Shown in pieces: positions 6,672 to 11,036 of a DNA stretch of 11,036 bases. The stretch spans positions 1-11,036 of the forward strand of contig DVHV01000176.1 of the NCBI GenBank assembly GCA_018711775.1. Direction: 5' to 3'. The position numbers were made by a program, and so were the translations under genes. The notes beneath the pieces were generated by a model, which was not told the origin of the DNA, did not search any database, and was given only the letters and a program-made list of their open reading frames with translations. Source of the DNA: Candidatus Onthocola stercoravium (GTDB lineage: Bacteria > Bacillota_I > Bacilli_A > RF39 > UBA660). Each line of letters starts with the position of its first letter. The stretch's first letter is position 1.

Positions 6672-7511
6672 ATGAACCAAGTATTTGTTAATGAGGCATT
6701 TACTAAAGCTATAGATGATTATTTGAAAAATGCTGATAATGTACAAGGCATTATCTATAATTCTTTTTTGGTTGTCGTTGTAAGAATGTTGGTTTGTATA
6801 TATAGTGAATTAGATATTGTAAATCCTCTTGTTATTGGTGATGAGGAGCTTTTGTATAAGAATTTAACAAAGTTTGGTTATTCTAGAGATTCCTTAAATA
6901 TATTTTTTAGTAATTTGCAACTTTATTATGATATTTCTCAAAAAAATCAGCAAAATTCTCAAAAAGAAAAGAATCCTTATTTTGAGTTTGTGCAAAAGGA
7001 TTTAATTGATATGTTCATAGTAAAAAAAGTAAACTTTTATTTAACAGAAGAAGAAGTTAAGACCTTTTATGATTTATTGTATACTCCTTTTTCAAAAAAT
7101 CCGTTGCGTGTTTCTTATAATTTTTTAATGTGTACTATAAATAATACAGATGTAATGGAAATTGATAATTATTTTAAAATACAAATGCGTGATAATATAA
7201 AAGTTATTAAACCACAAGAAAAGCATTATTTAAATGTGAAAGCTTATGAGATTCTTAATTATTCAATGGATGATTTGAATAAAATGGATAGTAATGAATT
7301 GGAGCGAGTTAATCATCAAGTTTATGATTACTTTAAGATTAGAGAAAATGCAATTAATAAGGAATATTTATTAGAAAAAGCAATTGAAGCAATTGAAAGA
7401 GAAAAAAATAAAGTTACTTCTGGTAATGGATACGTCGATATATTGTTAGTTATGAGTGTTATTTGTACTATAATTATGGTGGTTGGCATTTTAACTTTTG
7501 TTGTTTTATAA
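6672..7511 (+). CDS. Tail-anchored membrane protein, function unknown
   Basis: This is a 279-aa protein with a single strong hydrophobic segment at the very C-terminus (about 257-279, ending VVL). It is predicted to be tail-anchored with a cytoplasmic N-terminal domain of about 250 residues. A moderately hydrophobic stretch near 27-42 (IIYNSFLVVVVRMLVCIY) is more likely a buried helix than a second membrane pass. The centre contains a Gln/Asn/Lys-rich linker near 93-103. A helical region with EKAIEAIEREKNKV (near 236-249) precedes the anchor. The ribosome binding site AGGGTGAG is 4-5 bases before the ATG, under an extended -10 promoter. Nine bases separate it from the YutD-family gene, so they form an operon. 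In Bacillus, lytH, lipA and yutC lie between yunB and yutD; this protein resembles none of them. Function unknown. Confidence 0.8.
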   Translation: MNQVFVNEAFTKAIDDYLKNADNVQGIIYNSFLVVVVRMLVCIYSELDIVNPLVIGDEELLYKNLTKFGYSRDSLNIFFSNLQLYYDISQKNQQNSQKEKNPYFEFVQKDLIDMFIVKKVNFYLTEEEVKTFYDLLYTPFSKNPLRVSYNFLMCTINNTDVMEIDNYFKIQMRDNIKVIKPQEKHYLNVKAYEILNYSMDDLNKMDSNELERVNHQVYDYFKIRENAINKEYLLEKAIEAIEREKNKVTSGNGYVDILLVMSVICTIIMVVGILTFVVL

Positions 7512-7520
7512 AGGTGATTT

Positions 7521-7811
7521 ATGGATAAGATTATAATTGATGGAAAAGAATATAATGTAATAAAGAATTATAGAGATGCTTTAAATATTGCTGATTTGGA
7601 AGGAAAAATAACTGAATATTTTGATAATTTCGATTATATATTGGGGGATTATGCATATGGTAAAGTTAGATTAAAAGGATTTAATGAAAAAGAAAATAAG
7701 AATTATAAGCCTATAAATGATTATGCAAAAATTGATGAGTATATAGAAAACAATTGTGCTTATAATTGCAAATATTTTATTTTAAAAAGTTTGTCTGTTG
7801 AAAAAAAGTAA
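7521..7811 (+). CDS. yutD: YutD-family protein (DUF1027)
   Basis: This 96-aa protein matches the YutD family, a small conserved Bacilli protein of unclear function. The signature region begins at about residue 38: FDYILGDYAYGKVRLKGF corresponds to the Bacillus pattern YDYIVGDWGYgQLRLKGF. It is followed near 73-88 by IDEYIENNCAYNCKYFIL, matching the dYlyEyCNFGCaYFVL end of the family; the two Cys (79 and 83) are kept. The N-terminal part is a short beta-like segment (KIIIDGKEYNVIKNY). The ribosome binding site AAAGGTGA is close to the ATG. It is the second gene of an operon with the tail-anchored protein at 6672 and lies between yunB and the yutH-like gene in the Bacillus order. Family assignment is from remembered conserved residues. 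It is diverged, for example Tyr in place of the Trp after GD. Confidence 0.8.
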   Translation: MDKIIIDGKEYNVIKNYRDALNIADLEGKITEYFDNFDYILGDYAYGKVRLKGFNEKENKNYKPINDYAKIDEYIENNCAYNCKYFILKSLSVEKK

Positions 7812-7826
7812 TTGATTTGTTATAAT
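7798..7826 (+). promoter_or_regulatory. Consensus-like promoter for the gene at 7860
   Basis: The -35 TTGAAA (7798-7803), a 17-base spacer and the -10 TATAAT (7821-7826) are preceded by TG to form an extended -10. This is the closest match to a housekeeping sigma promoter in the window. The -35 box lies inside the last codons of the yutD-family gene. The leader is about 27 bases, longer than elsewhere in the window. Confidence 0.75.
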
Positions 7827-7859
7827 TGTTTATAGAAAATAAAGAAGGGATTGATTAAA

Positions 7860-8681
7860 GTGGAAAAAATAACGATAAATTTGATGTCTGGATCGAGTTT
7901 GGAAAAGCCTTTAGTATCAGCTTTTAAAGGGAATAATTCTATTTATGTAATACTTGATAATGAAATAAATGGAACTATGGGATTGCCTATAATTTTGGTT
8001 TCTAAGTTAGAAAATAATAGATTAGTAAAAATTAATGATCAAAATGAATGGAATTCTGTAAAGGAAATGCTTAGAATGATAATTGCTGGTAATCAAGCAG
8101 ATTATGTTGTGGTAGATCCAATGCTTGGAGCTGATGATATGTTTTTCTCGCAACTTACATTGCCAGTTGCATCTTTTGATGCATTGAAAAATAATTATCG
8201 TCCAAATGTTGAAAATGCTGGGGCAGTTGCTAATACAGCATCTTTAAATGTTGGTATGCCTGACATGAATAATTCTGTGGCTACTCCAAATCCAATGGAA
8301 AATATGGTTTCACCAGTACAACAAACTGTTTCAATTGACAATGTTGAGGCTCCGGTTAATCCGTCGCCAGTAATGGAACCAGTTATGCCACAACCACAAA
8401 TGGTTGATAATTCTCAAGTGATGAGTCAAGATACTCCTGTAGCTCCTGTTATGCCTAGTGCCCCAGAAGATGCACAAAGTGTAACTACTATTAACGAAAC
8501 GCCAAATGTAGCTACAATGGAACCTACTTCTGTTGAGGCTCCAGTTCCTAATGTTGAACCTATTCCAACTCAAAATGTTGAAGAATCGGTAGCATCAGTA
8601 GATTTTACTGCTGATAAGGAAGCATTTTTAAAAGCTTGTGAAAATATGTTTGATGCTTTAGTGGCTAAATTTAAAAATTAA
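7860..8681 (+). CDS. Hypothetical protein with Pro/Val-rich linker, 273 aa
   Basis: This is an unrecognised three-part protein. Residues 1 to about 110 form a folded-looking domain (MEKITINLMSGSSLEKP, then YVVVDPMLGADDMFF near 79-93). Residues of about 115-245 are a low-complexity linker rich in Pro, Val, Met, Asn and Gln, with VEAPV appearing twice. The last 22 residues (DKEAFLKACENMFDALVAKF) form a short amphipathic helix. There is no signal peptide or membrane segment, so it is probably cytoplasmic, and such linkers often connect a domain to a docking helix (inference). I choose the GTG at 7860: AGAAGGGA (7843-7850) is 9 bases upstream, whereas the in-frame TTG at 7851 would be only about one base from it. 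It has its own strong promoter and terminator and is thus a single-gene unit. Confidence 0.8.
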   Translation: MEKITINLMSGSSLEKPLVSAFKGNNSIYVILDNEINGTMGLPIILVSKLENNRLVKINDQNEWNSVKEMLRMIIAGNQADYVVVDPMLGADDMFFSQLTLPVASFDALKNNYRPNVENAGAVANTASLNVGMPDMNNSVATPNPMENMVSPVQQTVSIDNVEAPVNPSPVMEPVMPQPQMVDNSQVMSQDTPVAPVMPSAPEDAQSVTTINETPNVATMEPTSVEAPVPNVEPIPTQNVEESVASVDFTADKEAFLKACENMFDALVAKFKN

Positions 8682-8686
8682 AATAT

Positions 8687-8712
8687 GATGGTCTAATGGC
8701 CATCTTTTTTTT
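8687..8712 (+). terminator. Intrinsic terminator after the gene at 7860
   Basis: GATGGTC (8687-8693) pairs with GGCCATC (8698-8704), seven pairs including one T-G wobble, with a TAAT loop. Eight T follow at 8705-8712. The T-tract runs directly into the -10 box of the next gene. Confidence 0.85.
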
Positions 8713-8719
8713 ATATAAT
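8712..8719 (+). promoter_or_regulatory. -10 box placed for a leaderless transcript
   Basis: TATATAAT contains TATAAT at 8714-8719 (and TATATA at 8712-8717), 5-7 bases before the ATG at 8725. Transcription would start at or next to the start codon. No -35 is seen, because that position is occupied by the upstream terminator. Confidence 0.45.
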
Positions 8720-8724
8720 TTAAT

Positions 8725-9648
8725 ATGAAAGAAACAATTAAATATTATTATGATATCGATGTTGATGAGTTAGAAGAAAGTGATGGAAAATATCATTTTA
8801 AGTTTCAAAATAGAGATTTTTTCTTTGTTTTTTATAATCGTAATTTAGAAGAATTAGATGATATACTTTTGTGTGTACAAAATATGAGGGAAAAGGGCAT
8901 TGCTGTAAATGATTTAATTTTAAATAGAAATAATTCTTTTCTTACAAAAGTAAATGATTATAATTATTTGCTTATGGCAGTGAGCAACTATAGTGAAACC
9001 TATGATATATTTGATATAGTAAGTGTTGCTAGTAAATTGCGACTTAATAATAAGAATTCAAAGATCTATCGTAATAATTGGGGGAATTTATGGATGCAGA
9101 AAATAGATTATTTTGAATATCAAATTAGAGAATTAGGTCTTGATAAACCAGTTATTAAAGATTCATTTAGTTATTACGTAGGTTTGGCTGAAAATGCTAT
9201 TAGTTATGTAAATAATACAAGTTTTAAATATCAAGTTTTAGATGCTCCGATAGTTTTATCACATCGTCGAGTTTTTTATCCTAATTATAAACTTAATTTT
9301 ATGAATCCATTATCTTTTATTTTTGATTTAGAAGTTAGAGATGTTGCAGAGTATTTAAAAGCAATGTTTTTTGGTGCCGAAGATACTGAAGAAGTATTGG
9401 AAGATTTAAAATGTTATTTAAAAATACGTAATTTATCTGTATATGAAGCAAGTATGTTTTATGCGAGACTTCTTTATCCTTCATATTATTTTGATGTTTA
9501 TGAAGAGGTTATGAATAAAGATAGGAATGAAGAAGATTTAGTTGATATCATAAAAAAGTGTAACAGTTATGAAAACTTTTTAAAAGAAGCATATTTAGAA
9601 ATATCTAAATATGCTCCGATAGAAAAAATAGATTGGCTTATAAATTAA
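8725..9648 (+). CDS. yutH: YutH/CotS-like spore-coat protein with a kinase-like fold
   Basis: The protein has the layout of the CotS/YutH group, aminoglycoside-phosphotransferase-fold proteins associated with the spore coat. A phosphate-donor-like N-terminal lobe (KYHFKFQNRDFFFVFYN, 22-38) is followed by a helical middle with the family-style WMQKIDYFEYQI near 123-134. A degenerate catalytic region has SHRR at 179-182, where His180 stands for the kinase HxD His, then NPLSFIFD at 194-201, with Asp201 in the metal-binding position, and VRDVAEYLKAMFF at 204-216. The canonical catalytic Asp after His is replaced, so it may be a pseudokinase. The 307 aa length fits. The start is the only option, since an in-frame TAA lies three codons upstream; no ribosome binding site is present. 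The 3' end overlaps nfu by 11 bases. Assignment rests on remembered motifs, and the symbol is tentative. Confidence 0.7.
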   Translation: MKETIKYYYDIDVDELEESDGKYHFKFQNRDFFFVFYNRNLEELDDILLCVQNMREKGIAVNDLILNRNNSFLTKVNDYNYLLMAVSNYSETYDIFDIVSVASKLRLNNKNSKIYRNNWGNLWMQKIDYFEYQIRELGLDKPVIKDSFSYYVGLAENAISYVNNTSFKYQVLDAPIVLSHRRVFYPNYKLNFMNPLSFIFDLEVRDVAEYLKAMFFGAEDTEEVLEDLKCYLKIRNLSVYEASMFYARLLYPSYYFDVYEEVMNKDRNEEDLVDIIKKCNSYENFLKEAYLEISKYAPIEKIDWLIN

Positions 9649-9862
9649 TGTTGATAACTCCTTCAAGTTCGGGAACTTCGGCTTTAAAAAATTCAAAAAT
9701 GCCATCATTGATAGTATTATCTTGATACATGCAATTTTGGCAAGCGCCAGATAATTTTATGTATAAATAGTTGTCTTCATATTTGACAAATTCTATATCT
9801 CCGCCGTCCATTACTAAGAAAGGACGTATTTGATCAATCATATCTTTTAACTTTTCTTCCAT
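9638..9862 (-). CDS. yutI: NifU C-terminal-type Fe-S scaffold protein (Nfu / YutI)
   Basis: A 74-aa protein made of the NifU C-terminal domain alone. Members hold a [4Fe-4S] cluster between two subunits and pass it to target proteins. DGGDIEFVKY at 19-28 is the family signature. The two cluster ligands, Cys41 and Cys44 (GACQNC), are intact, although the Pro usual after the second Cys is replaced by Met-Tyr. The frame can be extended upstream through a GTG, but AAGGTGA lies 6 bases before the ATG at 9862, which fixes the start. The promoter is TTTACT-N17-TATAAT with a leader of about 11 bases. The gene is convergent with the YutH-like gene, overlapping it by 11 bases, and divergent from the S1-domain gene with overlapping promoters. 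Bacillus yutI and yutH are near neighbours as I recall. Confidence 0.92.
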   Translation of the reverse strand: MEEKLKDMIDQIRPFLVMDGGDIEFVKYEDNYLYIKLSGACQNCMYQDNTINDGIFEFFKAEVPELEGVININL

Positions 9863-9879
9863 GCAAATCACCTTCTTAT

Positions 9880-9908
9880 ATTATAAGGCTTTGTAGTTGT
9901 TAAGTAAA
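9880..9908 (-). promoter_or_regulatory. Promoter of the nfu gene
   Basis: On the minus strand there is a -35 TTTACT (9908-9903), a 17-base spacer and a -10 TATAAT (9885-9880), ending 17 bases before the ATG at 9862. Its -35 lies inside the spacer of the opposing promoter at 9897-9925. Confidence 0.6.
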
Positions 9909-9925
9909 GAATTTAATGGTATACT
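9897..9925 (+). promoter_or_regulatory. Promoter of the S1-domain gene
   Basis: The -35 TTGTTA (9897-9902), a 17-base spacer and an extended -10 TG-G-TATACT (hexamer 9920-9925) lie 22 bases before the ATG at 9948. The AAGAGGTG ribosome binding site is at 9936-9943. The -35 boxes of this promoter and of the nfu promoter abut. Confidence 0.6.
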
Positions 9926-9947
9926 AAGATTAGTTAAGAGGTGTGAA

Positions 9948-10307
9948 ATGCCAAAATATAAAATAGGTGACATAGTAGAATGTAAAGTAAGTGGAGTTGC
10001 AGAATATGGCTTTTTTGTGCGAGTCGATTCAGAATTTTCCGGGTTATGTCATATTTCAGAAGTGTCTAATGAATTTGTCAAAGATGTAAATGATTTTGTC
10101 CATGTTGGTGAAATTGTTTATTGTCAAATTTTAGATATTGATTACGAAACTAAACAAATGAAGATGTCAATTAAAAATATTTATTATAAGACGGAAGATG
10201 ATGGTATGCATATTGTTGAATCACGAAAGGGATTTTTGCCACTTAAAAATATGTTGCCAATATGGATTGATGAAAAAATGAAAGAATATGAGAAACAGAA
10301 AAGATGA
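9948..10307 (+). CDS. yugI: S1 RNA-binding domain protein, GSP13/YugI (CvfD) type
   Basis: A 119-aa protein with a single S1 (OB-fold) RNA-binding domain at about 3-78. It runs from YKIGDIVECKVSGVAEYGFFV through GLCHISEVS near 32-40 and FVKDVNDFVHVGEIV near 43-57 to KQMKMSIKNI near 69-78. The FVKD element after HISEV is shared with Bacillus YugI (general stress protein 13, related to CvfD), ribosome-associated proteins with a regulatory role. The C-terminus of about 40 residues is different from Bacillus and ends in a charged helix (WIDEKMKEYEKQKR). An upstream TTG at 9897 is in frame, but it falls inside the promoter, and the ATG at 9948 has AAGAGGTG four bases upstream. It ends with tandem TGA TAG stops, 16 bases before the next gene. 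The exact orthologue among small S1 proteins is uncertain. Confidence 0.85.
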   Translation: MPKYKIGDIVECKVSGVAEYGFFVRVDSEFSGLCHISEVSNEFVKDVNDFVHVGEIVYCQILDIDYETKQMKMSIKNIYYKTEDDGMHIVESRKGFLPLKNMLPIWIDEKMKEYEKQKR

Positions 10308-10323
10308 TAGAGAGGTTTGATGT

Positions 10324-10854
10324 ATGAAAATAATTACTGATAATGTTGTATATGTTCAAAAAAATGATTTGGCTTATTTAAGTCGTAGTGAAGAACATAT
10401 ACCTGCATCGATATTTATGAAAGCATTTGGAGATGGCATTGTTATTATCGATGATAGTAATAGGTATGAATTTATGAAATTTAGTGCTCCGGAAGAAATT
10501 GAGTTTTTTGAAAATTTGGATTGGATGGTAGATTATAGTGAAGTTAAAGATTTATCAGACGAAGAAATTATGGCTTTAGCACAAATGGTATGTGAGGAAA
10601 GAAACATCATTGCTCAACAGTTTAATTCTATGTCGTCGGAAGAAAAGAAAGAAAATGTAAGTATGTGCTTTCGCTGTGAACTACTTGATTTTAAAATGTA
10701 TTCCTTGAGAGATTTTTTGTGGTTTAAGAAAGGGCATTTAAAATTTGATTTACCAGAAGGATTAGAATTACCTGATGGAGAACAACAAAGAGGTGGATTT
10801 GGTAAGTTAATTAGAAGTATGCTTAATAAAGGTAAAAAGATTAAAGGTAAATAA
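10324..10854 (+). CDS. Hypothetical protein, 176 aa
   Basis: This is an unrecognised soluble protein and the second gene of an operon with the S1-domain gene, 16 bases downstream of it, with AGAGAGG (10309-10315) eight bases before the ATG. The N-terminal half looks mixed: MKIITDNVVYVQKND, then HIPASIFMKAFGDGIVIID near 25-43. A middle acidic helical region follows (DLSDEEIMALAQMVCEERNI near 76-95). Two cysteines form CFRC at 113-116, too few for a zinc knuckle on their own. The C-terminus shifts to a Gly/Pro/Gln linker (PEGLELPDGEQQRGG) and then a basic tail (RSMLNKGKKIKGK) that could touch nucleic acid or ribosomes; that is a guess based on charge and on the S1 neighbour. There is no membrane segment. 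It is followed by a strong bidirectional terminator. Confidence 0.78.
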   Translation: MKIITDNVVYVQKNDLAYLSRSEEHIPASIFMKAFGDGIVIIDDSNRYEFMKFSAPEEIEFFENLDWMVDYSEVKDLSDEEIMALAQMVCEERNIIAQQFNSMSSEEKKENVSMCFRCELLDFKMYSLRDFLWFKKGHLKFDLPEGLELPDGEQQRGGFGKLIRSMLNKGKKIKGK

Positions 10855-10877
10855 GATATTGTAAATTTTGGTGCAAA

Positions 10878-10907
10878 AAAAACTCGAAAATTTAAATTCG
10901 AGTTTTT
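10878..10907. terminator. Bidirectional terminator between the S1 operon and tRNA-Leu
   Basis: AAAAACTCGAA (10878-10888) pairs perfectly with TTCGAGTTTTT (10897-10907), 11 pairs around an eight-base loop. The A-run on one side (10875-10882) and the T-run on the other serve transcripts from both directions: the protein operon on the plus strand and the tRNA on the minus strand. Confidence 0.85.
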
Positions 10908-10917
10908 GGTTTTAAAT

Positions 10918-11036
10918 TGGTGCCCAAGGCCGGACTTGAACCGGCACGAGTTGTTATACTCGCAGGATTTTCTTACTACTATAGTTTTCACTACCATAAA
11001 ATGTTTGTAGTCTGGACTTTCTCTTTACCATATCTT
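10918..11036 (-). tRNA. tRNA-Leu(UAA), 3' exon plus part of the intron (5' part beyond right edge)
   Basis: Read on the minus strand, the 3' end of a class II tRNA is complete. From the 3' end it has an encoded CCA (10920-10918), discriminator A (10921) and acceptor strand CUUGGGC (10928-10922). The T-arm is GCCGG-UUCAAGU-CCGGC (10945-10929). The long variable arm has stems CGAG (10962-10959) and CUCG (10950-10947). The anticodon-stem 3' strand is UCCUG (10967-10963), preceded by AAAA (10971-10968), which would be anticodon bases 35-36 plus 37-38. Upstream of AAAA the sequence no longer pairs with UCCUG, so the 5' half is not contiguous. A long variable arm and A35-A36 fit tRNA-Leu(UAA) split after U34. 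The 5' exon, expected about 200-300 bases further right, is outside the window. Confidence 0.85.
10972..11036 (-). ncRNA. Group I intron in the tRNA-Leu anticodon loop (3' part)
   Basis: Read on the minus strand, the 65 bases before the 3' exon carry the 3' signature of a group I intron. AAAGAGAAAGUCC (11026-11014) matches the J8/7 and P7 3' strand of cyanobacterial tRNA-Leu introns (AAAGAGAGAGUCC, from memory). A stem ACUAC (11011-11007) with GUAGU (10979-10975) encloses a hairpin GUAGU-GAAA-ACUAU (10994-10981) with a GNRA tetraloop, like P9 of that class. The intron ends in G (10972), the expected terminal guanosine, directly before AAAAUCC, the known insertion point after U34. The catalytic core (P3-P8 5' strands) lies beyond the window, so this is a partial but specific match. 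Self-splicing is inferred. Confidence 0.78.

Noticed and set aside
8343..8542. Repeated GTTGAGGCTCC as a possible DNA repeat element
   Set aside because: Both copies encode the VEAPV motif in the same frame of a low-complexity linker, so protein-level repetition explains them.
8331..8573. Open frame on the minus strand inside the linker-protein gene
   Set aside because: It is a by-product of the repetitive Pro/Val-rich coding sequence; its translation is rich in Trp, His, Arg and Ser, unlike any gene here.
9665..9678. Inverted repeat AAGTT-CGGG-AACTT
   Set aside because: It is a five-pair stem inside the nfu coding region without a T-tract; probably chance.
10614..10997. Open frame on the minus strand across 10614-10997
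   Set aside because: It runs through the tRNA-Leu exon, the terminator and the opposing gene, so it cannot be a real protein.
10972..11036. GAAAGTCC near the right edge (minus strand) as the 5' part of RNase P RNA, or the region as tmRNA
   Set aside because: GAGAAAGTCC resembles the RNase P P4 strand, but it is followed within 45 bases by a complete tRNA 3' half at the exact tRNA-Leu intron insertion point, and other RNase P or tmRNA landmarks are missing. The group I intron reading explains all of it.
1..11036. CRISPR array, mobile element, prophage, defence or toxin-antitoxin locus
   Set aside because: No spaced direct repeats, transposase, integrase, terminal inverted repeats or recognisable defence domains were found on either strand.

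Overview
The window is an AT-rich, gene-dense piece of a low-GC Gram-positive chromosome in the class Bacilli. Its gene set is Bacillus-like: dacB-spmA-spmB-rluB, a single-cluster ferredoxin, yunB, a YutD-family protein, a YutH-like spore-coat kinase-fold protein, a Nfu/YutI-type scaffold and a GSP13-like S1 protein. Genes are short and tightly packed, and about half are unrecognised. That suggests an uncultured gut-type Bacilli lineage (RF39, Erysipelotrichia or Mollicutes relatives) rather than Bacillus itself. Tryptophan is encoded by TGG, and two genes end at TGA at normal family length, so the standard bacterial code (table 11) applies, not the Mycoplasma code. Lineage is inferred; no rRNA is present.

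Layout. 1-1128 (minus): two overlapping unknown genes, the first running off the left edge. 1191-4108 (plus): dacB-spmA-spmB as an overlapping operon for spore cortex and core dehydration, then rluB with its own promoter and a terminator folded into its stop codon. 4153-4906: an unknown gene convergent with a ferredoxin, with a shared hairpin between them. 5010-7811 (plus): a tail-anchored acidic protein, the sporulation protein YunB, a second tail-anchored protein and a YutD-family protein. 7860-9648 (plus): a protein with a Pro/Val-rich linker, then a YutH-like protein whose ATG lies almost on its -10 box. 9638-9862 (minus): Nfu scaffold, with its 3' end overlapping the YutH-like gene. 9948-10854 (plus): S1-domain protein and an unknown protein. 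10878-10907: bidirectional terminator. 10918-11036 (minus): the 3' part of a tRNA-Leu(UAA) gene interrupted by what looks like a group I intron, with the 5' exon outside the window.

How it fits together. dacB, spmA, spmB, yunB and the YutH-like gene are sporulation genes in Bacillus, so this organism is probably a spore-former or recently descended from one. The order yunB...yutD...yutH and the block dacB-spmA-spmB-rluB match Bacillus synteny as I recall it, with unknown genes inserted. Ferredoxin and Nfu belong to Fe-S metabolism.

Promoters are compact. Most are extended -10 boxes (TGn-TATAAT type) 16-22 bases before the start codon, so predicted leaders hold little more than the ribosome binding site. 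There is no gene-free stretch over 300 bases, and I see no CRISPR array, insertion sequence, phage or defence locus. The best candidate for something unusual is the intron-bearing tRNA-Leu at the right edge.
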